Of a stretch of DNA of 7,211 nt, positions 1-5,687 are shown piece by piece; position 1 is the stretch's first letter; every line of letters begins with the position of its first letter. The DNA comes from an uncultured Eubacteriales bacterium (GTDB lineage Bacteria; Bacillota; Clostridia; Oscillospirales; Oscillospiraceae). The notes beneath the pieces were generated by a model. It saw nothing but the letters and a program-made list of their open reading frames with translations. It was not told the origin of the DNA and made no database searches. The stretch spans positions 1 to 7,211 of the forward strand of contig CABRZL010000096.1 of NCBI GenBank assembly GCA_902475435.1, in the 5' to 3' direction. Position numbers and translations under genes: made by a program.

Positions 1-23
1 AATTGCAAAAATACCAAATCTGA

Positions 24-59
24 ACCCCCTGTTTTTTGCGCTTTACCCCTGTTATTTTT
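24..59. repeat. Tandem subterminal motif of the IS end, 20-nt period
   Basis: ACCCCCTGTTTTTT (24-37) and ACCCCTGTTATTTTT (45-59) are two related copies. Their TG dinucleotides are exactly 20 nt apart, about two helical turns, so they would face the same side of the DNA. Because they lie just beyond the transposase stop, they could be the inner and outer transposase-binding sites of this IS end. That role is inferred from position and spacing only. Confidence 0.4.
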
Positions 60-85
60 AGAAGAACGCACATAACTAGTTTTTG

Positions 86-1237
86 CTACTTTTGGCTGTT
101 CTGACGCTCATATTCTATCGGCGCAAGACCGTGCAGGGACGTATGTAGCCGCACATTGTTGTAGAACTCTACATACGCATCCAGCCCTTCTTTAAGGGCA
201 CGGAGCGACCGGAACCTATTTGGATCTAGCAAAAACTCTTCCCGCACAGTCCTAAAGAATGCTTCCATTATTGCGTTATCAGTTGGGACGTGAGGGCGGG
301 AAGCCTGGTGATAAATATGGTGTTGGCTATAAAATCGCTCCATCATATAAGAGAAGTATTGCCCTCCATGGTCAGTATGCAGGATCAGGCCGGGCGCTGG
401 TTTACGTTGCGCCACAGCCTTGCGTAGCGTTCCAATTACGAGATTAGTGCTGGCCCGTGGCCCGAGCCTGTGAGACACCACTACCCGTGTAAATTCGTCC
501 AGATACACGCAAAGATAATAATTGTGCTGTTTATACCTAATCATCATTAGATCGCTCGTCCAAACTTGATTTTTCTTTGTCGCTTTGTCTTGACGCAGTT
601 GCGCCTCACTTTTGCGATCCTCCCAAGCCAGGTAAGCGCCAGTTTTCTTTCGATGTCGCTGAACGTACCCAATTCCCAGTTCCCGCATTATTGCGCTCAC
701 GGTTTTATCACTGGTCTTGATGCCGCGCTGACGAAGTACCTCCGTTATGCGCCCTGCTCCGTATCGGTGGGCGCTCGCATCGTAGATTGCTAGAATCTCT
801 TCTGCTAGCATTGCCCGGCGGATCTCCTGCTGGCCAGGCTTATCCTTAGCCCGCAAATGGTTGTAGTATGTTCCGCGGTCAACATCCATCGCCTCGCAAA
901 TTTCATGCAGACTGTATTGACCATAAATGCTGTCCATAAAGGCATATTTTTCTTTGGGCGTAAGCTCCAGCTCCTTAAGACATTTTTGGCAGATTTCCAA
1001 CTTGCGAGCTGTCCTGTTGGCTGTCTGCTTGAGGTTGTTAAGCTCATGTGTCATTACGACTTTTATGCTGTGTGGGCTAGTGCGGTATTTGTGACCCCAG
1101 TAATAAATAGAGCTCTTGGGTAGTCCATACTGTCGGCTCAGTTCCGTGATCGAGACTCCCTCCTGGTAGAGCCGCGCCAGCCGCTTTTGTTTGTTTTTAC
1201 TAACCTTTTTGTATTTACTGTTTATTAGGTTTGCCAT
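86..1237 (-). CDS. IS3-family transposase, single-frame OrfA-OrfB type
   Basis: This 383-residue DDE transposase cuts and joins the ends of its own insertion sequence. Residues about 14-50 form an N-terminal helix-turn-helix (ITELSRQYGLPKSSIYYW). Residues about 105-197 match the HTH_21 region of IS3 OrfB proteins, and the rest is the rve integrase core. The catalytic triad is visible: D229 in WTSDLM, D289 in HTDHGGQYFS and E325 in DNAIMEAFF. There are 35 residues between D289 and E325, the classic DD(35)E, with R332 seven residues after the Glu. The gene looks intact. IS3 elements usually make this protein by -1 frameshifting between two ORFs, but here both halves are in one frame. The ATG at 1237 has no Shine-Dalgarno. 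A TATAAT on the minus strand (1249-1244) lies only 6 nt upstream, so a message from it would be nearly leaderless. An in-frame TGA about 21 nt upstream limits the start. Confidence 0.93.
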   Translation of the reverse strand: MANLINSKYKKVSKNKQKRLARLYQEGVSITELSRQYGLPKSSIYYWGHKYRTSPHSIKVVMTHELNNLKQTANRTARKLEICQKCLKELELTPKEKYAFMDSIYGQYSLHEICEAMDVDRGTYYNHLRAKDKPGQQEIRRAMLAEEILAIYDASAHRYGAGRITEVLRQRGIKTSDKTVSAIMRELGIGYVQRHRKKTGAYLAWEDRKSEAQLRQDKATKKNQVWTSDLMMIRYKQHNYYLCVYLDEFTRVVVSHRLGPRASTNLVIGTLRKAVAQRKPAPGLILHTDHGGQYFSYMMERFYSQHHIYHQASRPHVPTDNAIMEAFFRTVREEFLLDPNRFRSLRALKEGLDAYVEFYNNVRLHTSLHGLAPIEYERQNSQK

Positions 1238-1278
1238 AAGATTATTATAATGTATTCATAGCTCACTCTCGCCTTCAT

Positions 1279-1560
1279 TTACGGTTTCTCCCGAATCGGC
1301 ACATTCCGCCGTCGCAAAATTCTCCCGATTGTGGTATAATGGCAACCATAGATTCTAGCGATGGCTGACATCGACATGCCGCTACAATACATGCTTTCTA
1401 CTTCAACTTTGTCAGTCTCGGTGAGAATTGTTTGTTTTACATTTATTTTGCTGACGAATTTAACATCTTCATCGTAAGGATATTTATTTCCGTTTTTGTC
1501 AATCGGTGTCTCGCCTCTATTGAGTCGTTCTAATATTGAGGCGCGGCAATCCCAAGCCAT
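1279..1560 (-). CDS. Small helix-turn-helix protein of unknown role
   Basis: From the ATG at 1560 this encodes 93 residues. The open frame continues upstream to a GTG at 1599 (106 residues), but that GTG abuts a long palindrome, so the ATG is preferred. Neither start has a clear ribosome site. The C-terminal third (ETDKVEVESMYCSGMSMSAIARIYGCHYTTIGRILRRRNV) looks like the resolvase/homeodomain-like HTH used by site-specific recombinases and transposase OrfA proteins, ending in a basic tail. The N-terminal part (SILERLNRGETPIDKNGNKYPYDED) is not recognised. No catalytic domain is present. It ends 41 bp before the transposase on the same strand, so it may be an IS passenger, a regulator, or the remaining tail of a larger recombinase. 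I cannot choose between these. Confidence 0.55.
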   Translation of the reverse strand: MAWDCRASILERLNRGETPIDKNGNKYPYDEDVKFVSKINVKQTILTETDKVEVESMYCSGMSMSAIARIYGCHYTTIGRILRRRNVPIREKP

Positions 1561-1599
1561 CTTGACTTTTTTTAAGTTTGGTGTTGATATGGGCACCAC

Positions 1600-1637
1600 G
1601 TCGTCGCGGACGATATATCGTTCGCGGCGACTTTTTT
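1600..1637 (+). terminator. Perfect long palindrome followed by T6
   Basis: Positions 1600-1615 pair with 1616-1631 along the whole length, 16 pairs with only two G-T wobbles. As RNA the innermost pairs would open into a loop within the AU-rich CGATATATCG centre. TTTTTT follows at 1632-1637, the form of an intrinsic terminator read in the + direction. A second small hairpin, GACTTTT/AAAAGTC (1629-1635 with 1640-1646), overlaps the T-tract. No + strand gene lies upstream to be terminated, and on the minus strand the palindrome sits 40 nt before the HTH gene start, so it may instead be a protein-binding or recombination site. Confidence 0.5.
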
Positions 1638-1676
1638 GTAAAAGTCACCTCTCGCTCATTCTGTCGCGGCTCCTCT

Positions 1677-1717
1677 CCGAATCGAACCCGCTGCGCTGGG
1701 CTTCGATTCGGTTTTTT
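1677..1717 (+). terminator. Strong hairpin plus T6, terminator-like
   Basis: CCGAATCGAA (1677-1686) pairs perfectly with TTCGATTCGG (1702-1711). An inner CCC/GGG (1687-1689 with 1698-1700) extends the stem beyond a single bulged C, leaving a GCTGCGCT loop. T6 follows at 1712-1717. By form this is a good intrinsic terminator for + strand transcription, but no + strand gene precedes it in the window. Confidence 0.6.
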
Positions 1718-1754
1718 ATTACAGCTCCGGGTATCTTTTTTGTCAACATAACCC

Positions 1755-1799
1755 ACGTCGTCGCGAACTGTGTATTGTTCGCGATGACGTTTTCTTTTT
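1755..1799 (+). terminator. 14-bp hairpin plus T-rich tail, terminator-like
   Basis: ACGTCGTCGCGAAC (1755-1768) pairs with GTTCGCGATGACGT (1777-1790) with one G-T wobble, around the loop TGTGTATT. The right arm runs into TTTCTTTTT (1791-1799). It shares its left arm with the 1600-1631 palindrome. The orientation again suits + strand transcription, although the flanking genes are all on the minus strand. Confidence 0.6.
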
Positions 1800-1911
1800 C
1801 AAAATAAATACCATGCACTTTGTCGCGCCTTCTTTCTGGCTTGCCCCCAATTGTTCTGAGCTTTGATTCATCTTTTCTTCAAGCTCAAACATTTGATCAG
1901 CAAACTCAAAT

Positions 1912-1959
1912 AGAATCCGAATCCATTTCCTTCAGAAAAGGGTTCGGATTCTTTGTTTT
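1912..1959 (+). terminator. 13-bp hairpin with T-rich tail
   Basis: AGAATCCGAATCC (1912-1924) pairs with GGGTTCGGATTCT (1940-1952) with one G-T wobble and a 15-nt loop. A T-rich run, TTGTTTT, follows at 1953-1959. The T-tract is interrupted, so this is a weaker terminator candidate than the three hairpins to its left. It could also be another member of the same hairpin family. Confidence 0.4.
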
Positions 1960-2048
1960 CTTGGATCACTACGGAAGAACTGCTTCTGTAGCGGAGTCGG
2001 ACGGCCCCCGCTCTAAACGGAGAGGCTCACACAAAAACTACAAAACAA

Positions 2049-2079
2049 CCGCCGTTATGGTGTGATCCATAAGCGGCGG
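2049..2079. repeat. GC-rich hairpin with 6-nt loop and one bulge
   Basis: CCGCCGTTATGG (2049-2060) pairs with CCATAAGCGGCGG (2067-2079) apart from a single bulged G at 2073, around the loop TGTGAT. There is no T-tract on either side, so a terminator is unlikely. Possible roles are a structured RNA element, a protein-binding site or the relic of a mobile-element end. None can be chosen from sequence alone. Confidence 0.5.
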
Positions 2080-2328
2080 CTGACATGATGAAGTCTATAA
2101 AATATAATTTTATATCTCCGGTATCAAACATCTCCCAAAAACCTTTCACTGGTTCCATCTACAGTCAATTTCGAATGGTAGTTTGGTTTTACTAATATAA
2201 AACCGCATGATCGATACCTACACTGGTCTACATATCATTGCTGAGCAAGCCGGTTTCCAATGCAACCATTTCTCTATTCCTGCAGAAAAACACACTAAGG
2301 AAGCCCACACGCTTCATCAACGTGTCTC
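2080..2328. other. Gene-free spacer
   Basis: No open reading frame with a plausible start or ribosome site is seen on either strand. The stretch is AT-rich at its left end, where TATAAAAT (2096-2103) and ATTTTATA (2107-2114) form a small AT-only stem. Beyond this and the weak hairpin next to the aldo/keto reductase stop, nothing is recognisable. It separates the hairpin cluster from the end of the operon. Confidence 0.5.
2286..2325 (-). terminator. Weak candidate terminator of the operon
   Basis: On the minus strand, just after the aldo/keto reductase stop, ACACGTT (2325-2319) can pair with AA plus CGTGT (2314-2307, one bulge) around a GATG loop. GTGTGTTTTT follows at 2295-2286. The T-run starts about 16 nt after the stem, too far for a canonical intrinsic terminator, so this is only the best candidate near the operon end. 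Confidence 0.25.
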
Positions 2329-3420
2329 CTATTTTTCAAATACTTTTGCAACTTCAATCAAATAATTTGTTATAGGAAGGTGCTGGGGACAATGCGCTTC
2401 ACAACTTTTGAAGCCGATACAGTCTGATGCCCTCCCGTGTTTTTTTGCCATCCCGTCATATCCGGGTTGAATCTTCCAATCGTCATCCGGATATCTGCGT
2501 ACTTCGTTATACATGGCAAAGTAGTCTGGAATAGCAATTTTTTTCGGACAGTGGGATTCACAATAGCGGCAGCCAGTACAGGGGATGGCAGTCTGTTCTG
2601 TAATAATGGCGGCAGCCTGTCGGACAGCATCCAGCTCTTCCTGATTAAGAGGCGGAACGTCTCGGAGGTTATCCATCATTTGCTCCATGGTGTTCATCCC
2701 ACTGAGAACAGTATCGACTTGCGGAAGGGACTGCACAAATCGCAATGCCCAAGAGGCCATGCTGTAATTTGGATGGATTTTCTTGAATATTGATTCTGCC
2801 GCCAAAGGAAGATTTGCTAAAGTTCCTCCTTTCACCGGTTCCATAACTACGATGGATTTTCCGTGCTTTTTCGCAACCTGATAACAATTTCCCGATTCAA
2901 TCGCCGTACTGTCCCAATCCAGATAGTTGATTTGAAGCTGAACAATATCCACTTCCGGGTGAGATGTCAGAATTTTATCCAGAAGATCTGCACTATCGTG
3001 GTAAGAAAAACCGATTTTCTTTGTCTTTCCAATTTTCTTCAATTCCCGAAGGAAAGCAAATTCATCGTACTTTTCACATATTTCATAATTCTCCTGGTTC
3101 AACCAGTGAAGTAGATATATATCAAAAAAATCTACACCGCACCGATCCAACTGCTCGTTAAAATAACGGAAACAATCCTTGTGAGAAGTCACTTTCCAGG
3201 AAGGAAGTTTATCCGCAAGACAAAAGGATTCCCTCGAATGGCGTTCCACCACGGATTTTCGGATTGCCTCCTCACTCTTGCCATCCAGATAGGTATAGGC
3301 AGTGTCAAAATAGGTGCCACCATGGGACAGAAACGCATCAACCATCTGATTCAGCAATGGATAGTCAATGTCTTCACCATCCTGGGGAAGTCTGAGGAAG
3401 CCGAACCCCAGCTTATTCAT
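2329..3420 (-). CDS. Aldo/keto reductase with C-terminal Fe-S (ferredoxin-like) domain
   Basis: This 363-residue protein belongs to the COG1453-type aldo/keto reductases, cytosolic NAD(P)H-linked carbonyl reductases with an added Fe-S domain. The TIM barrel spans about 1-270. Its AKR tetrad is visible: D39 and Y44 in FDTAYTY, K71 in ADKLPSW and H105 in LLHWL. The C-terminal domain has a complete motif C281-C284-C287-C291-P. A second motif reads C334-x2-F337-x2-C340-x3-C344-P: its second position, normally Cys, is Phe, so the second cluster may be missing, altered or three-ligated. The ATG overlaps the preceding flavoprotein stop as ATGA, with GGGAGG just upstream, so the two genes are translationally coupled. 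It is the last gene of the operon. The substrate is unknown. The family call is very secure. Confidence 0.93.
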   Translation of the reverse strand: MNKLGFGFLRLPQDGEDIDYPLLNQMVDAFLSHGGTYFDTAYTYLDGKSEEAIRKSVVERHSRESFCLADKLPSWKVTSHKDCFRYFNEQLDRCGVDFFDIYLLHWLNQENYEICEKYDEFAFLRELKKIGKTKKIGFSYHDSADLLDKILTSHPEVDIVQLQINYLDWDSTAIESGNCYQVAKKHGKSIVVMEPVKGGTLANLPLAAESIFKKIHPNYSMASWALRFVQSLPQVDTVLSGMNTMEQMMDNLRDVPPLNQEELDAVRQAAAIITEQTAIPCTGCRYCESHCPKKIAIPDYFAMYNEVRRYPDDDWKIQPGYDGMAKKHGRASDCIGFKSCEAHCPQHLPITNYLIEVAKVFEK

Positions 3421-3962
3421 CGAATCTCCCTCCCTGCATCAAAGGCTTTTTGCATCGCCGGATTGCCCTGAATGGTTCCTGCGACAGTCACACCGCCACC
3501 AAAGATGACACCGGAAAAATGCGATTTGGGAAAACAGGCAATCCAGCCCTCCAAACCGCTGGCAGCACGTGCCCAGACCTCGTCGCCGTCCTCTGCAGCA
3601 GTCGCGATGAAGTAGACATTCCGGAAAGCGTAATCAGAAGCGTACAATGGATTTGCCCGATCCAACAATGTTTTCATCTGACCGCACATCTCATAGTAGT
3701 AAATCGGCGTGGCGAACACCAACACATCGGCATACGACATCTTTTCTTGGATAATTTTATCCGCATCGTCATGGATTACACAGCGATTCGTCTTCTGGCA
3801 GGCCAGGCAACCGCGACAAAACTGAATGTCCTTTCCAATCAGGCTGACTTTCTCAACCTCATGTCCAGCCTCTCTTGCCCCCTTGGCAAATTCCTCGGCC
3901 AATGCATCAGAATTGCTGTCCTTGCGTGGACTTGTTGAAATGACCAATACTCTCTTACTCAC
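3417..3962 (-). CDS. Flavodoxin-fold oxidoreductase, iron-sulfur flavoprotein (Isf) type
   Basis: This 181-residue protein belongs to the NADPH-dependent FMN reductase/flavodoxin superfamily, and FMN is the expected cofactor. The phosphate-binding loop STSPRKDSNSDAL lies at residues 9-21, and the flavin-contacting segment TPIYYYEMCGQMKTLLDR at 85-102. Between them, C49, C52, C55 and C61 make C-x2-C-x2-C-x5-C, the spacing known for the [4Fe-4S] ligands of archaeal and clostridial iron-sulfur flavoproteins. It may therefore pass electrons between a ferredoxin-like partner and a substrate. The start is GTG at 3962, with GAGGT 7 nt upstream. It lies 62 bp after the hydrolase and overlaps the Fe-S aldo/keto reductase by 4 bp, which points to a shared job. 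A second flavodoxin-fold gene lies at 6808-7211. Confidence 0.9.
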   Translation of the reverse strand: MSKRVLVISTSPRKDSNSDALAEEFAKGAREAGHEVEKVSLIGKDIQFCRGCLACQKTNRCVIHDDADKIIQEKMSYADVLVFATPIYYYEMCGQMKTLLDRANPLYASDYAFRNVYFIATAAEDGDEVWARAASGLEGWIACFPKSHFSGVIFGGGVTVAGTIQGNPAMQKAFDAGREIR

Positions 3963-4024
3963 AATAAGTACCTCTTTTTATAAAAACTTTCCGAAGCTAT
4001 ACAGTTCGCCCCATTTTCCTTCGA

Positions 4025-5029
4025 TTAGCATGAAACGAAATACTTCTCAAAAAATTCTTCCATTCTATCAAAAGGAATCACATCGACCCGATCGTAGAGA
4101 TCTGTATGCACTGCGCCGGGAATGATAATCAGTTGCTTATTCTCTGTATAGGGATTATCTTTTACCATATTAGCAAAGGCATCTTTGGAAAAGTAGCAGG
4201 AGTGGGCTTTTTCACCATGGATCATCAGAACTGCACTGCGGATTTCATTGCTGTATTGCAAAATAGGCTGATTGATAAAAGACATGGTGCCAATAGTATT
4301 CCAGCCCTCGTTGGAGTTCAGGGAACGGACATGGTATCCGCGCGCCGTCTTATAATAGGCGCTGTAGTCCTTTACGTAAAACGGAACGTTTTCCGGTGCG
4401 GGATAGGGCAGACAGCCTCCGGCACGAGAGTACACACCGTTTCTGTACTCTTCTGTACGGGTAGCGTTTAACGCCTTTTTCGTCTCATAACGAGCATCCG
4501 GACTGTCCGCCTCATCAAAATAGCCATTGGCGTTCACTCTGCTCATATCATACATGGTGGAGGTCACTGTTGCTTTAATTCGTGTATCTAAGGTTGCTGC
4601 ATTCAGCGCCATACCGCCCCAACCACAGATGCCAATGATGCCAATTTTCTCTGGGTCTACGTTGTCCTGCACAGAAAGGAAATCCACTGCAGCCTGAAAA
4701 TCCTCGGTGTTTATATCCGGAGAGGCCATATAACGAGGCGTTCCGCCACTCTCCCCGGTAAAAGACGGGTCAAAAGCTATCGTCAAAAAGCCACGCTCTG
4801 CCATGGTCTGCGCATATAAGCCGGATGCCTGCTCTTTCACTGCGCCAAACGGACCGGAAACGGCAATTGCAGCCAGTCTGCCTTCTGCATGTTTGGGTGT
4901 GTACATATCCGCTGCCAGCGTAATACCGTAGCGGTTGACAAATGTTACTTTCCTATGGTTTACTTTATTACTTTTTGGAAACGTTTTGTCCCACTCTTGG
5001 GTCAACGTCAATTTTTCTGTTTTCATCAT
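4025..5029 (-). CDS. Alpha/beta hydrolase, YcjY/dienelactone-hydrolase-like, Cys nucleophile
   Basis: This is a 334-residue cytosolic alpha/beta hydrolase with no signal peptide. The nucleophile elbow is GICGWGG, placing Cys135 where most hydrolases have Ser. Cys is known in dienelactone hydrolases and seems usual in this YcjY-like subgroup. The acid may be E273 in IHGEKAHS or a nearby residue, and the catalytic His is probably H308 in GAVHTDLYD. The oxyanion region may be SGPFGAVKEQ (58-67). The length is typical. The start is the first of two adjacent ATGs (5029 and 5026), with AGGAGG 9 nt upstream. Only 13 bp separate it from the acetyltransferase, so they are co-transcribed. The substrate is not predictable; an ester or lactone is plausible. 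Confidence 0.88.
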   Translation of the reverse strand: MMKTEKLTLTQEWDKTFPKSNKVNHRKVTFVNRYGITLAADMYTPKHAEGRLAAIAVSGPFGAVKEQASGLYAQTMAERGFLTIAFDPSFTGESGGTPRYMASPDINTEDFQAAVDFLSVQDNVDPEKIGIIGICGWGGMALNAATLDTRIKATVTSTMYDMSRVNANGYFDEADSPDARYETKKALNATRTEEYRNGVYSRAGGCLPYPAPENVPFYVKDYSAYYKTARGYHVRSLNSNEGWNTIGTMSFINQPILQYSNEIRSAVLMIHGEKAHSCYFSKDAFANMVKDNPYTENKQLIIIPGAVHTDLYDRVDVIPFDRMEEFFEKYFVSC

Positions 5030-5042
5030 AATGGAATTCCTC

Positions 5043-5606
5043 CTAAATTATCTTAATCAGTTTTGCCGGAATACCGCCATATACGGTGTTTTCCGGTACA
5101 TCTCCAGTGACAACGGCCCCGGCAGCAATAACCGCACCATCTCCGATAGTTACCCCCTTACAGATCGTGGCGTTTGCGCCAATCCACACATTTTTTCCAA
5201 TGTGAATGGGCGCCGGTATCACATTTCCGCGTTGATTGGGAGACAAACTATGGTCCAGCGTGGCAATTACCACATTGTGCCCGATCAGAGCGCCATCCTC
5301 AATGGTCACGCCCCCTTGGTCTTGAACTTTAACTCCCGAGTTAAAAAATACATTCTTCCCAATTTTTAAATTCTTTCCGCAATCTGTGTAGAACGGCGGG
5401 AACAACGAAAACGTATCATCTACCTGCCGCCCTGTGATTTGCCGCATGAGTGTAATAATCTCTTCGGCAGTATGGTAGTTACTATTCAGTTCAGTAGTCA
5501 GCCGAATAGCCTCTTGAGAAAGTCGATGCATATACTGATGCACCTCGGAACCGGCGACTACCTCTTTACCGCTATCCATATAGTGCAAAAACTCAACTAA
5601 TTCCAA
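5043..5606 (-). CDS. Sugar O-acetyltransferase, left-handed beta-helix (hexapeptide) family
   Basis: This 187-residue acetyl-CoA-dependent O-acetyltransferase is of the maltose/galactoside acetyltransferase type and is probably a trimer. Residues about 3-60 form the N-terminal Mac domain (helical, with SEVHQYMHRLSQEAIRLTTELN). FPPFYTDCGKN at 69-79 is a signature, and residues 80-187 are hexapeptide repeats (IGKNV, IEDGALIGHN, IGKNVWIGANATI, IGDGAVIAAGAVV). The catalytic His is probably H119 in TLDHS. The frame continues upstream to an ATG at 5654, but that adds a hydrophobic tail foreign to the family and has no ribosome site. The TTG at 5606 has AAGGGGTGA (5622-5614) 7 nt upstream and gives the usual length, so it is the chosen start. 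It is the first gene of the operon. The acceptor is unknown and need not be a sugar. Confidence 0.9.
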   Translation of the reverse strand: MELVEFLHYMDSGKEVVAGSEVHQYMHRLSQEAIRLTTELNSNYHTAEEIITLMRQITGRQVDDTFSLFPPFYTDCGKNLKIGKNVFFNSGVKVQDQGGVTIEDGALIGHNVVIATLDHSLSPNQRGNVIPAPIHIGKNVWIGANATICKGVTIGDGAVIAAGAVVTGDVPENTVYGGIPAKLIKII

Positions 5607-5655
5607 CTTGTTTTCACCCCTTAAAATAATAAAACAAAAAAGAGAGAATATCAAA

Positions 5656-5676
5656 TTGTTATAAGTTATAGTTAAT
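5656..5676. promoter_or_regulatory. Candidate LysR-type operator
   Basis: TATAAGTTATA (5660-5670) is a perfect 11-bp palindrome inside a longer imperfect one. A T-N11-A arrangement is formed by T5656 and A5668. It lies between the divergent genes and overlaps the probable -10 of the operon promoter, where LysR-type proteins often bind. AT-rich palindromes arise easily by chance, so this is a suggestion only. Confidence 0.25.
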
Positions 5677-5687
5677 CATTCTTGAAA
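5658..5687 (-). promoter_or_regulatory. Probable operon promoter
   Basis: On the minus strand TTTCAA (5687-5682) and TATAAC (5663-5658) are 18 nt apart, giving a leader of roughly 45 nt before the TTG start. The -35 occupies the same six bases as the LysR gene's -35 on the other strand, a back-to-back layout often seen with LysR regulators. A second candidate, TTGATA/TATTAT (5654-5649, 5631-5626, 17-nt spacer), would start transcription inside the ribosome site and is less likely. Confidence 0.4.

Larger units (their letters stand above)
21..1260 (-). mobile_element. IS3-family insertion sequence, ends only partly defined
   Basis: The element is recognised by its DDE transposase (86-1237). 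The end downstream of the transposase probably lies near 21, where the sequence reads TGAACCCCCTG: a TG start with a C-run is common at IS3-family tips. Two C-run/T-run motifs follow at a 20-nt interval. The matching inverted repeat, expected to end in GGGGGTTCA upstream of the transposase start, is not seen anywhere from 1238 to 2328. The other boundary is therefore arbitrary, the end has diverged or been lost, or the element extends further and includes the HTH gene. No target duplication could be identified. The family call is firm; the ends are weak. Confidence 0.6.
1596..1765. repeat. 13-bp direct repeat forming the left arms of two hairpins
   Basis: CCACGTCGTCGCG occurs at 1596-1608 and again, without mismatch, at 1753-1765, 157 nt apart. 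Each copy is the left arm of a different hairpin (1600-1631 and 1755-1790). The right arms also resemble each other (TTCGCGGCGAC and TTCGCGATGAC). The two hairpins thus look like diverged copies of one structured unit enclosing a third hairpin. Confidence 0.7.

Noticed and set aside
1657..1711. Minus-strand GGGTTCGATTC resembling a tRNA T-arm
   Set aside because: No acceptor stem, anticodon arm or D-arm can be built around it. The bases are explained by the 1677-1711 hairpin.
1496..1807. Plus-strand ORF of 103 codons and minus-strand ORF of 79 codons (1517-1756) over the hairpins
   Set aside because: Both are open only because the palindromes lack stops. They have no ribosome sites, overlap each other and the HTH gene, and their composition follows the hairpin repeats.
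1743..1892. A 49-residue minus-strand ORF beginning MFELEEKMNQSSEQLG, within the hairpin region
   Set aside because: The first part looks protein-like, but there is no ribosome site, the tail runs through the 1755-1790 hairpin, and it ends in an arginine-rich stretch typical of read-through of GC-rich repeats. It may be a remnant of a gene, but it is not supportable as one.
1820..2065. Plus-strand ORF of 81 codons ending in the 2049-2079 hairpin
   Set aside because: There is no Shine-Dalgarno, it runs through the 1912-1952 hairpin and ends within another stem, and no family is recognised. It is more likely chance coding over structured DNA.
1600..2079. CRISPR array or integron attC array
   Set aside because: The hairpins are not evenly spaced identical repeats with unique spacers, and no GTTRRRY/RYYYAAC core-site pairs or cas/intI genes are seen.
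2577..2588. ACAGGGG-like match to the inverse of the IS tip
   Set aside because: It lies inside the conserved coding sequence of the aldo/keto reductase near the first Fe-S motif and is too short to be the missing IS end.
5043..5606. Naming the acetyltransferase as maltose (maa) or galactoside (lacA) acetyltransferase
   Set aside because: Family membership is clear, but nothing in the sequence or the neighbours fixes the acceptor, so no gene symbol is given.
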